A stretch of DNA of 17,653 nucleotides from JAWXVD01 sp044425705 (GCA_044425705.1 JAWXVD010000071.1:1-17653), one strand, 5' to 3'; positions 6,697-14,953 are shown, numbered from the stretch's first letter. The notes: a model not told the origin generated them from the sequence alone. Translations and numbers: made by a program.

Positions 6697-8034
6697 ATGA
6701 ACAAAAATGGACATGAAATATTAACAGTGAAAGTAGGTAGTATTTCAGAAGAATTAGAAATAGAGGCTGGAGATAGATTACTTGAAATCAATGGAGAGGT
6801 AGTTGAAGATATTTTTGATTATCAATTTATGGTAGAAGAAGAGTATCTAGAAGTTCTAATACAGAAACAAAATGGTGAGGAATGGGTATTAGAAATTGAA
6901 AAAGAGGAAGAGGAAGATTTAGGAATAGAATTTGCAAATGGTTTAATGGATGAGTATCGGACTTGTACCAATCGATGTATTTTTTGTTTTATAGACCAAA
7001 TGCCACCAGGTATGAGAGAAACCTTATATTTTAAAGATGATGATGCTAGATTATCTTTTTTACAAGGGAATTATATTACTTTGACGAATATGTCTGATGC
7101 AGATGTTGATCGTGTTGTAAAGTATAATTTATCACCTATTAATATTTCCTTCCAGACAACAAATCCTACTCTTAGATGTGAGATGTTGCATAATAGGTTT
7201 GCAGGAGATGCTTTATTAAAGGTAAAGAAATTTTATGACGCAGGCATCCTTATGAATGGACAAATCGTATTATGTAAAGGTGTTAATGATAGAGAGGAAT
7301 TAGAAAGAACACTAAGGGATTTATATGAGTATCTTCCATATTTAGAGAGTGTATCGGTAGTGCCTGTAGGGCTTTCTAAATATAGAGAAGGATTATATGA
7401 ACTAGAACCATTTGATAAAGAAGATGCAATTTATTTGTTGGAACAAATTGAACGTTATCAAGAAAAAGCAATGAAAGAGCATGATTTGCATTTTATTCAT
7501 GCTAGTGATGAGTGGTATATCTTAGCAGAACAAGAAATGCCAGAAGAAGAAACATATGATGGATATTTACAAATTGAAAATGGAGTAGGGATGGTTCGTT
7601 CTATGGTAAATGAATTCGAAGAACATTTAGATAGAGTGAAAGAGCAGCTTGATAGTATGGGCGAGGAGCAGGTTAAAAGAAAAATTTCTTTAGTAACAGG
7701 CACTTTGGTAGCACCATACATCAAGAAGATGGCAAATCAATTAGAAGAATCCTTTGGAAATCTAAGTATTTCTGTTTTTCCTATCCGTAATGATTTTTTT
7801 GGAGAAATGATTACAGTTTCAGGATTACTGACAGGACAAGATATCTTAGAGCAGTTAAAAGGCAAAGAATTAGGACAATGTTTATTCCTGCCAGAGAATG
7901 TTTTACGCAGTGGTGAAACCGTATTATTAGATGATGTAACAGTAGGAGAGATGGAAAAGACTTTACAAGTGCCGATAGATATTGTAAAATCAAGCGGATA
8001 TGACTTTATTCATAAGATGATAGGGATTTCATAA
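6697..8034 (+). CDS. PDZ/radical-SAM/DUF512 iron-sulfur protein
   Basis: The 445-aa protein has a PDZ-like N-terminal domain (about 5-70), a radical-SAM-like core beginning with the cluster motif C90-TNR-C94-IF-C97, and a C-terminal DUF512 domain. Strong family strings are FCFIDQMPPGMRETLY.KDDDARLSFLQGNY.TLTN, INISFQTTNP..RCEMLHNRFAG and VPVGLSKYREGLY. The spacing CX3CX2C suggests a 4Fe-4S radical SAM enzyme; the reaction is not established for this family. In clostridia it typically sits before der, as here (89-base gap). GGAG lies 8 bases before the ATG. Its constant association with der and lipid genes hints at a housekeeping role, but that is inference. Confidence 0.87.
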   Translation: MNKNGHEILTVKVGSISEELEIEAGDRLLEINGEVVEDIFDYQFMVEEEYLEVLIQKQNGEEWVLEIEKEEEEDLGIEFANGLMDEYRTCTNRCIFCFIDQMPPGMRETLYFKDDDARLSFLQGNYITLTNMSDADVDRVVKYNLSPINISFQTTNPTLRCEMLHNRFAGDALLKVKKFYDAGILMNGQIVLCKGVNDREELERTLRDLYEYLPYLESVSVVPVGLSKYREGLYELEPFDKEDAIYLLEQIERYQEKAMKEHDLHFIHASDEWYILAEQEMPEEETYDGYLQIENGVGMVRSMVNEFEEHLDRVKEQLDSMGEEQVKRKISLVTGTLVAPYIKKMANQLEESFGNLSISVFPIRNDFFGEMITVSGLLTGQDILEQLKGKELGQCLFLPENVLRSGETVLLDDVTVGEMEKTLQVPIDIVKSSGYDFIHKMIGIS

Positions 8035-8123
8035 ATATTCAATTTTAGGAAACAGTAAATAGTAATTCACTTAAAATATAGAAGATATAGTGATGAATTG
8101 AGAATGGAAATAGGAGATAAAGA

Positions 8124-9458
8124 ATGGCAAGAAAAAGAAAACCGATTGTTGCAGTAGTGGGAAGACCAAATGTAGGGAAATCCACCTTATTCAATGCCTT
8201 AGCAGGAGATAAGATTGCAATTGTAAAAGATACACCAGGTATTACAAGAGATAGAATCTATGCAGATGTATCTTGGCTGAATACAGCATTTACCTTAATT
8301 GACACAGGTGGTATCGAACCTGATAGCAAAGATGTAATTCTTTCTCAAATGAGAGAACAGGCTGAAATGGCAATTGAGACTGCAGATGTTATTTTATTTA
8401 TGGTAGATGTAAAACAAGGATTAGTTGATTCTGATGCAAAAGTGGCAGATATGTTACGTCGTAGTGCAAAGCCAGTGTTACTTGTAGTCAATAAAGTAGA
8501 CAATTTTGACAAATTTATGGCTGACACTTATGAGTTTTATAATTTAGGCATAGGTGATCCTATTCCTGTATCGGCTGCTAATCGACTAGGAATTGGAGAT
8601 ATGCTAGATCAAGTGGTGGAACACTTTACAAAAGAATCACTAGATGAGGAAGAAGATGAAAGACCAAGAATTGCTATCGTGGGGAAACCCAATGTAGGAA
8701 AATCTTCTATCATTAATAAATTAATCGGTGAAAATCGTGTTATTGTTTCTGATATTGCAGGTACAACACGTGATGCAATCGATACGGAAATGAAATACAA
8801 TGGCAAGGAATATGTGTTTATCGATACAGCAGGGCTTCGTCGCAAGAAAAATGTAAAAGAAGAATTAGAACATTATATGGTTGTAAGAACCGTTAGTGCA
8901 GTAGAGCGTGCGGATGTGGTGGTATTAGTGATCAATGCAGATGAAGGCATTACAGAACAAGATGCAAAAATTGCAGGGATTGCCCATGAGCGTGGAAAAG
9001 GTATGATTATTGCTGTAAACAAATGGGATTTGGTAACAAAGGATAACCATACTATTTATGAATTTACAAAAAAAGTGCAGAATACATTGTCTTTCATGCA
9101 ATATGCGGAAATTACATTTATTTCTGCATTAACAGGACAAAGATTATTTAAATTATATGAAACCATAGATGCAGTGATTGAAAACTGTGCGTTACGCGTT
9201 TCTACAGGTGTCTTAAATGAAATCATGTCAGAAGCAGTAGCTATGCAACAACCACCATCAGACAAAGGAAAACGTTTACGTCTATACTATATTACCCAAG
9301 TGGCGGTGAAACCTCCGACATTTGTTATTTTTGTAAATGATAAGGAATTGATGCATTTCTCCTATACTAGATATATCGAAAATCAAATTCGTAATTCTTT
9401 TGGATTTAGAGGAACATCACTGAAATTTATTATCAGAGAGAGAAAGGATAATCAGTAG
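8124..9458 (+). CDS. der: Ribosome assembly GTPase Der (EngA)
   Basis: This 444-aa protein has the unique tandem GTPase layout of Der and a C-terminal KH-like domain (about 350-440). Domain 1 shows G13-RPNVGKS20, DTPGITRD, DTGG and NKVD; domain 2 shows GKPNVGKS from residue 187, DIAGTTRDAID, DTAGLRRK and NKWD. An acidic linker (LDEEEDERP) joins them. Der binds the 50S precursor and is essential for large-subunit maturation. Length matches the family (about 435-440 aa). AGGAG precedes the ATG. One base separates its stop from the plsY start, so the two are almost certainly translated from one message. Confidence 0.97.
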   Translation: MARKRKPIVAVVGRPNVGKSTLFNALAGDKIAIVKDTPGITRDRIYADVSWLNTAFTLIDTGGIEPDSKDVILSQMREQAEMAIETADVILFMVDVKQGLVDSDAKVADMLRRSAKPVLLVVNKVDNFDKFMADTYEFYNLGIGDPIPVSAANRLGIGDMLDQVVEHFTKESLDEEEDERPRIAIVGKPNVGKSSIINKLIGENRVIVSDIAGTTRDAIDTEMKYNGKEYVFIDTAGLRRKKNVKEELEHYMVVRTVSAVERADVVVLVINADEGITEQDAKIAGIAHERGKGMIIAVNKWDLVTKDNHTIYEFTKKVQNTLSFMQYAEITFISALTGQRLFKLYETIDAVIENCALRVSTGVLNEIMSEAVAMQQPPSDKGKRLRLYYITQVAVKPPTFVIFVNDKELMHFSYTRYIENQIRNSFGFRGTSLKFIIRERKDNQ

Positions 9459-9459
9459 A

Positions 9460-10113
9460 ATGGAACGTATTTTATGTATGGTAATCGGATATGTTTTTGG
9501 TCTTTTTCAAACCTCCTATATTTATGGGAAAATGCATGGCATTGATATTAGAAAACAAGGCAGTGGAAATGCGGGTACAACCAACACATTACGAGTATTA
9601 GGTGCAAAAGCAGGGGTGATTGTGTTAATTGGTGATATTATTAAAACTGTTTTGGCGATTTCTGTAACAAGGATATTGTTTGGTAGCAGTCAATCAGAAG
9701 CTATCTACTTATTAAGTCTTTATACAGCAGCAGGAGCTATTCTAGGGCATAATTTTCCGTTTTATTTGAATTTTAAGGGCGGAAAGGGGATAGCAGCAAC
9801 AGTTGGGTTGGTTCTTGCTTTTCATCCCACATTTATTCCTGTTTTGGTAATTGTTTTCTTTGGTATTTTGTTTACAACCCATTATGTATCACTAGGATCT
9901 TTGATGATTTATGTGTGTTTTATGATACAATTGATTATTTCAGGTCAATGTGGCTTGTTTGGTGAAATTCCACAAGGTGTATTGAATGAAATGTACATAG
10001 TAGGATTTTGTTTAGCGGCAATGGCATTTTGGAAACATAAAGAAAATATTGGTCGTTTGTTAAGTGGTACAGAAAGAAAAACATATTTAACGAAAAAGAA
10101 TGACGTAAAATAA
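9460..10113 (+). CDS. plsY: Acyl-phosphate:glycerol-3-phosphate acyltransferase PlsY
   Basis: The 217-aa integral membrane enzyme moves the acyl group from acyl-phosphate to the sn-1 position of glycerol 3-phosphate, the first step of phospholipid synthesis. All three family motifs are present: GSGNAGTTN near residue 38, GHNFPF...FKGGKGIAATVG near 99-120, and KHKENIGRLLSGTE near the C-terminus. Several hydrophobic segments match the multi-pass topology. A small deviation is D-I-I-K-T where D-x-x-K-G is usual. It is nearly fused to der and followed 100 bases later by gpsA, which makes its substrate, so the pair is metabolically coherent. Confidence 0.95.
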   Translation: MERILCMVIGYVFGLFQTSYIYGKMHGIDIRKQGSGNAGTTNTLRVLGAKAGVIVLIGDIIKTVLAISVTRILFGSSQSEAIYLLSLYTAAGAILGHNFPFYLNFKGGKGIAATVGLVLAFHPTFIPVLVIVFFGILFTTHYVSLGSLMIYVCFMIQLIISGQCGLFGEIPQGVLNEMYIVGFCLAAMAFWKHKENIGRLLSGTERKTYLTKKNDVK

Positions 10114-10213
10114 GGATAGATAGAGCGTTAGGTATCGTTAAGAGAAGATGATAAAAAATATATATGCTTAGAGAAATAATTTAAAAGTATATGAAGGTAG
10201 AATGGAGAGTAGA

Positions 10214-11224
10214 ATGGCAAAGATTGGAGTAATTGGTGCTGGAAGTTGGGGTATTGCGTTGGCAAAATTATTATATAACAATGGACATCAAGTGACGGTA
10301 TGGTCAATTATAGAGGAAGAGATTATCATGCTTCGTGAGAATCATGAACATAAAGATAAGCTTCCTGGTGTTACTTTGCCAGAAGAAATGGAATTTACCA
10401 CAGATTTAACTAGCAGTGTTGTAGGGAAAGATATTCTTGTGATGGCGGTGCCATCTCCATTTGTAAGAAGTACAGCTAAATTATTGAAAGAAGTAGTCTG
10501 TGAAAATCAAATCATTGTAAACGTAGCAAAGGGTGTTGAAGAAGCTACTTTGATGACATTATCGGAAATCATAGAAGAAGAAGTGCCACAAGCCCAAGTA
10601 ACAGTACTATCAGGTCCATCACACGCAGAAGAGGTGGGAAAAGGCTTGCCGACTACCATTGTAGTAGGTGCAAGAAAAAAAGAAACAGCAGAATACTTAC
10701 AAAATGTGTTTATGAGTGAGGTATTCCGAGTATATATTAGTTCTGATGTATTAGGAATTGAATTAGGTGCAGCCTTAAAAAATGTGGTAGCATTGGCCGC
10801 AGGTATCGCTGACGGTTTGGGATATGGAGATAATACAAAAGCAGCTTTAATCACAAGAGGCATTATGGAAATTTCTCGCTTAGGTATGGCTATGGGCGGA
10901 AAATTTGAAACATTTTGTGGGCTTTCAGGCATTGGCGATCTGATTGTAACATGTGCTAGTGTGCATTCTAGAAATAGAAAAGCAGGCGTTTTAATGGGAC
11001 AAGGGAAAACTATGGAAGAAGCCATGAAAGAAGTGAAAATGGTAGTAGAGGGAGTGTATTCAGCCAAAGCAGCTATGGGGCTTGCCCAGAAATATGATGT
11101 TTCTATACCGATTATTGAGCAAGTGAATATGGTTTTATTTGAAGGAAAATCGACGGAAGAAGCGGTGAAGGATTTAATGCTTCGAGATAAAAAAATAGAG
11201 CATGCAGATATTCCTTGGGAGTAA
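10214..11224 (+). CDS. gpsA: NAD(P)-dependent glycerol-3-phosphate dehydrogenase
   Basis: The 336-aa cytoplasmic enzyme reduces dihydroxyacetone phosphate to sn-glycerol 3-phosphate for PlsY. It opens with the nucleotide-binding motif IGVIGAGSWG (G8-x-G10-x-x-G13). It also has NVAKGVEE, VLSGPSHAEEV, the catalytic-region lysines K189 (LGAALKNVVALAAGIADGLG) and K209 (DNTKAALITRG), and GLSGIGDLIVTC. The ATG at 10214 is preferred to 10202 because GGAG lies 6 bases upstream and family members start M..IGVIGAGSWG. Length (about 335 aa) is normal. An 88-base gap after plsY holds no clear terminator, so operon continuity is likely. Confidence 0.95.
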   Translation: MAKIGVIGAGSWGIALAKLLYNNGHQVTVWSIIEEEIIMLRENHEHKDKLPGVTLPEEMEFTTDLTSSVVGKDILVMAVPSPFVRSTAKLLKEVVCENQIIVNVAKGVEEATLMTLSEIIEEEVPQAQVTVLSGPSHAEEVGKGLPTTIVVGARKKETAEYLQNVFMSEVFRVYISSDVLGIELGAALKNVVALAAGIADGLGYGDNTKAALITRGIMEISRLGMAMGGKFETFCGLSGIGDLIVTCASVHSRNRKAGVLMGQGKTMEEAMKEVKMVVEGVYSAKAAMGLAQKYDVSIPIIEQVNMVLFEGKSTEEAVKDLMLRDKKIEHADIPWE

Positions 11225-11313
11225 GGTGTTTCATATAAGATAAAGTTTGAAAACTGATGATAGCAATGAAATGAAAGAGAATAGATATCACGTTATGTAT
11301 GGAGGAGAAGGAA

Positions 11314-12132
11314 ATGAGTGTAAATGCAACCGGCTTTACTAGTACAGGGGAATATGTAGCCAGTGAACAATTAATGTCAGCAGTCAATGTGGCAATTGCA
11401 TTAGAAAAACCACTTTTAATCAAAGGGGAGCCAGGAACAGGTAAAACCATGTTGGCACAAGCAGTTGCAAAATCTTTAGGAAAAAAATTAATTATTTGGA
11501 ATATTAAATCTACTACAAAAGCCCAAGAGGGTTTATATGTGTATGATACAATCCAAAGATTGTATGATGGACAATTTGGCGAAGAAGGTGTCAATGATAT
11601 TGCTAGATATATTAAGCTTGGAAAATTGGGAGAAGCATTTGATGCTGAGGAACAAGTAATCCTTTTAATTGACGAAATTGATAAAGCCGATTTAGAATTT
11701 CCTAATGACTTACTTTGGGAATTAGATCAAATGGAATTTTATATCAATGAAACAAAAAGAACAGTAAAAGCTAAAAAGAGACCAATCGTGATTATTACAT
11801 CTAATGCAGAAAAAGAATTGCCAGATGCATTTTTAAGAAGATGCATTTTCCATTTTATTGATTTTCCAGATAAGCCTTTAATGGCAGAAATTATCAAAAC
11901 ACATTATCCAGAAGTGGAAGAAAACTTGTTGAAAAATGCTATGGATACATTTTATGATATTCGTGGAATTCGTGATCTTCGAAAAAAACCTAGCACTTCA
12001 GAATTGATCGATTGGGTCAATGCATTACAACTAGGTGGAATTGAAGCAGAGAGATTGAAAAAAGAACTTCCGTTTGTAGGAGTAGTTATTAAAAAAGATG
12101 AAGATTTGGGAGTATTAAAAAATAGATTTTAG
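11314..12132 (+). CDS. MoxR-type AAA+ ATPase
   Basis: The 272-aa protein has Walker A G38-EPGTGKT45, Walker B VILLIDEIDKAD (D120, E121), sensor-1 IITSNAEKELPD and the arginine-finger region DAFLRRC followed by FHFIDFPD. MoxR ATPases act as chaperones, usually with a VWA partner such as the one encoded 87 bases downstream, in metal-cofactor insertion or complex assembly. The specific client is unknown. GGAGG lies 8 bases before the ATG at 11314; the in-frame ATG at 11299 would contain that site in its own coding sequence. It lacks neighbouring DUF58 or transglutaminase genes typical of some MoxR operons. Confidence 0.88.
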   Translation: MSVNATGFTSTGEYVASEQLMSAVNVAIALEKPLLIKGEPGTGKTMLAQAVAKSLGKKLIIWNIKSTTKAQEGLYVYDTIQRLYDGQFGEEGVNDIARYIKLGKLGEAFDAEEQVILLIDEIDKADLEFPNDLLWELDQMEFYINETKRTVKAKKRPIVIITSNAEKELPDAFLRRCIFHFIDFPDKPLMAEIIKTHYPEVEENLLKNAMDTFYDIRGIRDLRKKPSTSELIDWVNALQLGGIEAERLKKELPFVGVVIKKDEDLGVLKNRF

Positions 12133-12219
12133 GTTAGAGGCGATGTGTTTAAAAATGATTTCTGAAGGAAGGGTTAATAAATAATCAAAGTAGTAAAATA
12201 AACAAGAATGGGGTAGCAT

Positions 12220-13422
12220 ATGTTTGGAAAATTTTTCTATTCATTAAAAGAAACTGGAATACCCGTTACCTTAAGTGAATGGTTAACGTTACAAGAGGCA
12301 TTAAGCAAAGGGATGGCAGAAAGTTCCTTGACACAGTTCTATTATCTTGCCAGAATGATTCTTGTAAAAAGTGAAACGGATTTTGATAAATTTGATATGG
12401 TTTTTGAAGAACAATTTAAAGGCGTGAAAATGGAAACACAGGTTTCACAAAAGATGTTGGAGTGGTTAGATAAGCCTGAAATGAATGATATGATGGCTGA
12501 GCTAAACAAGGATAAAGCCAATGAAGGGGAGTCTTTTGAAGTTGATAAAGAAGATGTAGAAGAGCAGTTAAAACAACGACTAAAAGAGCAAGATAGCGAA
12601 CATAATGGTGGTACCAAATGGGTTGGTACCATGGGTAAGACTTCTTTTGGAAATACTGGGGGCAATGTAGGTGGTGTGCGTGTAGGAGGAACTACAGGAC
12701 ATCAATCCGCATTTGCAGTTATAGGAGATCGAAAATATAGAGATTTTCGTGATGACCGCGTGATGGATAATCGCCAATTTCAACAAGCACTTCGGAGATT
12801 GCGTCAATTTTCCACGAGATTAGAGATTCCAAAATCAGAGTTAGATATTGAGGGTACAATAGATAAAACATGTAATAACGGTGGTTGCCTGCAAATCGTC
12901 ATGGAAAAACCAAGGAAAAATGCAGTAAAGTTATTGTTGTTGATGGATTCAGGTGGAACTATGATACCTTATACCACCTTATTAAATGATTTGTTTCAAT
13001 CTGTCAATAAATCAAATCATTATAAGGATGTAAAAGTTTACTTTTTTCACAATTGTATTTATAACCATGTTTATAAAACCCCTGAATGTGAAGCAGGGGA
13101 TTGGATTGAAACAGAGTGGATGTTTCGAAATTTAGATAGTGATTATAAGGTATTGATTGTAGGTGATGCGGCTATGGCGCCAGAGGAATTATATTCAGAC
13201 ACTGGTAACTATAGAGGCTCTAATGGTGGCTTGCCAGGAATTGATTGGTTAAAGTTAATGAAACGACATTATAAGAAAATTGTTTGGCTAAATCCTAAGA
13301 TGGCAAAAGGTCATGCACCATGGAGAGAAGCAGAAACAGCCATTAAAGAGATGTTTCCTATGTACAAATTAACTGTAGATGGATTAAACCAGGCTATGGT
13401 GAAATTAATGGTGAATAAATAA
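12220..13422 (+). CDS. VWA-domain (CoxE-like) partner of the MoxR ATPase
   Basis: The 400-aa protein has a helical N-terminal half with an acidic stretch (about 85-130), a Gly/Thr-rich linker (about 130-165), and a C-terminal von Willebrand A-like domain. The expected metal site reads D243-S-G-G-T rather than the canonical D-x-S-x-S, so the MIDAS may be altered. A second VWA-like strand is KVLIVGDAAMAP. MoxR ATPases commonly work with such VWA proteins, and the 87-base spacing supports a two-gene unit. The start has only GGGG a few bases upstream. I recognise the class (CoxE-like/VWA) but not a specific function. Confidence 0.78.
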   Translation: MFGKFFYSLKETGIPVTLSEWLTLQEALSKGMAESSLTQFYYLARMILVKSETDFDKFDMVFEEQFKGVKMETQVSQKMLEWLDKPEMNDMMAELNKDKANEGESFEVDKEDVEEQLKQRLKEQDSEHNGGTKWVGTMGKTSFGNTGGNVGGVRVGGTTGHQSAFAVIGDRKYRDFRDDRVMDNRQFQQALRRLRQFSTRLEIPKSELDIEGTIDKTCNNGGCLQIVMEKPRKNAVKLLLLMDSGGTMIPYTTLLNDLFQSVNKSNHYKDVKVYFFHNCIYNHVYKTPECEAGDWIETEWMFRNLDSDYKVLIVGDAAMAPEELYSDTGNYRGSNGGLPGIDWLKLMKRHYKKIVWLNPKMAKGHAPWREAETAIKEMFPMYKLTVDGLNQAMVKLMVNK

Positions 13423-13495
13423 AGCATAAAGTTATAAATTTTGTTTAACGATGAAGGAAGCAACATGGTTAGACTTGAAGAAAGGGATGGATATA

Positions 13496-13551
13496 GTGTG
13501 AAAAATAAGATTTTTCACACGGCAATTTGTACCTTACGGTCCAAAGTTGCC
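13496..13551 (+). promoter_or_regulatory. Double hairpin of the first repeat copy
   Basis: Hairpin A spans 13496-13520 with a perfect 10-bp stem. Hairpin B spans 13521-13551 with no spacer between them, a tetraloop TTAC, one bulge and one mismatch. The single variable body base (13541) falls opposite an already unpaired base, so both copies fold alike. Neither hairpin has a U-run, so simple termination is unlikely; processing, mRNA stability or protein binding are alternatives. Confidence 0.5.
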
Positions 13552-13576
13552 AGACTGAGAGAAAGGGATGGATATA

Positions 13577-13632
13577 GTGTGAAAAATAAGATTTTTCACA
13601 CGGCAATTTGTACCTTACGGTTCAAAGTTGCC
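13577..13632 (+). promoter_or_regulatory. Double hairpin of the second repeat copy
   Basis: The same two adjacent hairpins recur 81 bases later, at 13577-13601 and 13602-13632, with identical stems. Hairpin B ends only 28 bases before the preferred tyrS ATG, placing structured RNA close to the initiation site. Confidence 0.5.
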
Positions 13633-13660
13633 AGACTGAGAGAAAGGGATGGATATTAAG

Positions 13661-14884
13661 ATGAAAATTTTTGAAGAATTACAAGCGAGAGGTTTACTTG
13701 CACAATTAACAGATGAAGAAGAAATTAGGGAATTAATCAATGAGGGAAAGGCTACTTTTTATATAGGATTTGATCCTACAGCAGACAGTCTTCATGTAGG
13801 TCACTTTATGGCGCTTTGCCTGATGAAGAGATTGCAAGAGGCAGGAAACAAACCAATTGCATTACTTGGTGGTGGAACAGGAATGATTGGAGATCCTTCT
13901 GGTAGAAGTGACATGCGTACCATGATGACAACAGAAACCATTCAACATAACTGCGATTGTTTCAAAAAGCAAATGAGTCGTTTTATTGACTTTTCAGAAG
14001 GAAAAGCTTTAATGGTAAACAATGCAGATTGGTTAATGGGATTAAACTATGTAGAAATGTTACGTGATGTAGGAGCACACTTTAGTGTAAATAGAATGCT
14101 TTCAGCAGAATGCTACAAACAGAGATTAGAAAAAGGACTTAGCTTCCTTGAATTCAACTACATGATTATGCAAAGCTATGATTTCTTAGCATTATATGAA
14201 AACTACGGTTGTAATATGCAATTCGGTGGAGACGACCAATGGAGTAACATGCTTGGTGGTACGGAGTTAATCAGACGTAAATTAGGAAAAGATGCATACG
14301 CTATGACTATTACCTTACTTCTTAACTCGGAAGGAAAGAAAATGGGTAAAACACAAAAAGGTGCTGTGTGGCTTGATCCAGAAAAAACATCACCATTTGA
14401 ATTCTACCAATACTGGAGAAATGTAGCTGATGCAGATGTATTAAAATGTATCCGTATGCTTACATTCTTACCAATTGAAGAGATTGAAAAGATGGATGCA
14501 TGGGAAGGTAGTGAATTAAACAAAGCCAAAGAAATATTAGCATATGAATTGACGAAATTAGTACACGGTGAAGAAGAAGCTACAAAAGCACAAGAAAGTG
14601 CAAAAGCAATCTTTGCTAGTGGTGCCGCAGTAGACATGCCTACTTATGAAATCACAGAAGATGTTTTCTTAGATGGTAGCGTAGATGTGCTTACACTATT
14701 AGCTAATAGTGGATTAGTAAAATCAAAATCAGAAGCGAGACGTGGCGTAGAACAAGGCGGCGTTGCTGTAGATGGAGAAAAAGTAACAGATATTAAATTA
14801 TCATTTGCAAAAGATGCTTTTGCTGGGGAAGGTATCGTGTTACGTAGAGGAAAGAAAAACTTTAGAAGAGTTGTAATAAAGTAA
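13661..14884 (+). CDS. tyrS: Tyrosyl-tRNA synthetase
   Basis: The 407-aa class I synthetase charges tRNA-Tyr in the cytoplasm. It has the HIGH-type motif H45-V-G-H48 in FDPTADSLHVGH, the KMSKS-type motif K227-M-G-K-T231, tyrosine-pocket segments YMIMQSYD and QFGGDDQW, and a C-terminal S4 RNA-binding domain (about 340-405). The start at 13661 gives the usual MKIFEEL..RGL.AQ.TDEEE; the ATG at 13649 lies within the GGGATGG of the last repeat copy and has the ribosome site almost on top of it. No T-box (no AGGGTGG.ACCGCG) precedes it. It may be read from the MoxR/VWA transcript or an unseen promoter; it ends at a terminator. Confidence 0.96.
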   Translation: MKIFEELQARGLLAQLTDEEEIRELINEGKATFYIGFDPTADSLHVGHFMALCLMKRLQEAGNKPIALLGGGTGMIGDPSGRSDMRTMMTTETIQHNCDCFKKQMSRFIDFSEGKALMVNNADWLMGLNYVEMLRDVGAHFSVNRMLSAECYKQRLEKGLSFLEFNYMIMQSYDFLALYENYGCNMQFGGDDQWSNMLGGTELIRRKLGKDAYAMTITLLLNSEGKKMGKTQKGAVWLDPEKTSPFEFYQYWRNVADADVLKCIRMLTFLPIEEIEKMDAWEGSELNKAKEILAYELTKLVHGEEEATKAQESAKAIFASGAAVDMPTYEITEDVFLDGSVDVLTLLANSGLVKSKSEARRGVEQGGVAVDGEKVTDIKLSFAKDAFAGEGIVLRRGKKNFRRVVIK

Positions 14885-14896
14885 ATATTAATATAG

Positions 14897-14925
14897 GCAT
14901 AAATTACCTCCTTTTATCATACAAT
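14897..14925 (+). promoter_or_regulatory. Probable sigma-E (mother-cell) promoter of spoIVA
   Basis: GCATAAA (14897-14903) and CATACAAT (14918-14925) are 14 bases apart, close to the Bacillus/clostridial sigma-E consensus (ATA-type -35, CATACAnT -10). spoIVA is a known sigma-E gene in B. subtilis. A start near 14932 would give a leader of roughly 22 bases with a free AGGAGG. Confidence 0.65.
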
Positions 14926-14952
14926 TTATTAATGTATGGAAGGAGGTTTTTT
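14905..14952 (+). terminator. Rho-independent terminator of tyrS, overlapping the spoIVA control region
   Basis: ACCTCC (14906-14911) and CATACA (14918-14923) pair with TGTATG (14933-14938) and AGGAGGT (14941-14947), leaving small internal bulges and an approximately 9-base loop. TTTTTT follows at once (14947-14952). This begins about 20 bases after the tyrS stop. The 3' arm is the spoIVA ribosome binding site and the 5' arm contains the probable sigma-E -10 box. Confidence 0.7.
14941..14946 (+). promoter_or_regulatory. Shine-Dalgarno that decides the spoIVA start
   Basis: AGGAGG lies 7 bases before a GTG at 14954 that is in frame with spoIVA. The more family-like ATG at 14984 has only AGGGG 14 bases upstream. 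The same six bases form the distal arm of the tyrS terminator, so they would be paired in read-through RNA. Confidence 0.6.
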
Positions 14953-14953
14953 A

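Larger units (their letters stand above)
13471..13656 (+). repeat. 81-bp tandem repeat (2.3 copies) ending in the tyrS initiation region
   Basis: Copies lie at 13471-13551, 13552-13632 and 13633-13656 (partial). The first two differ mainly at the left end (three bases near 13476-13478) and at one body position (C13541 versus T13622). Each full copy carries AAAGGGATGGATAT, then hairpin A (arms GTGTGAAAAA and TTTTTCACAC, loop TAAGA), then immediately hairpin B (GGCAA...TTGCC with inner TTTG/CAAA and ACC/GGT pairs). In the full copies AAAGGG-ATG is followed by GAT ATA GTG TGA; in the last partial copy it leads into tyrS. The array replaces the kind of leader where a T-box might be expected. It could be a dispersed palindromic element duplicated in place. 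Confidence 0.85.

Noticed and set aside
10507..11067. 186-codon open frame on the minus strand inside gpsA
   Set aside because: It is fully antisense to a well-supported gene, has no ribosome site and shows low-complexity Ser/Pro/Ile composition typical of shadow frames.
11225..11313. Terminator or promoter between gpsA and moxR
   Set aside because: I found no stable hairpin with a U-run and no good -35/-10 pair; the boundary of the operon here is left open.
11112..11594. 160-codon minus-strand frame spanning the gpsA-moxR junction
   Set aside because: It overlaps two convincing genes and has no recognisable protein features.
13471..13656. CRISPR-like array
   Set aside because: Copies are contiguous and nearly identical with no unique spacers, there are only 2.3 copies, and no cas genes are nearby.
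13441..13659. 72-codon open frame starting with TTG across the tandem repeats
   Set aside because: The unit length (81) is a multiple of three, so one frame stays open by repetition; there is no suitable start or ribosome site and the sequence is dominated by hairpins.
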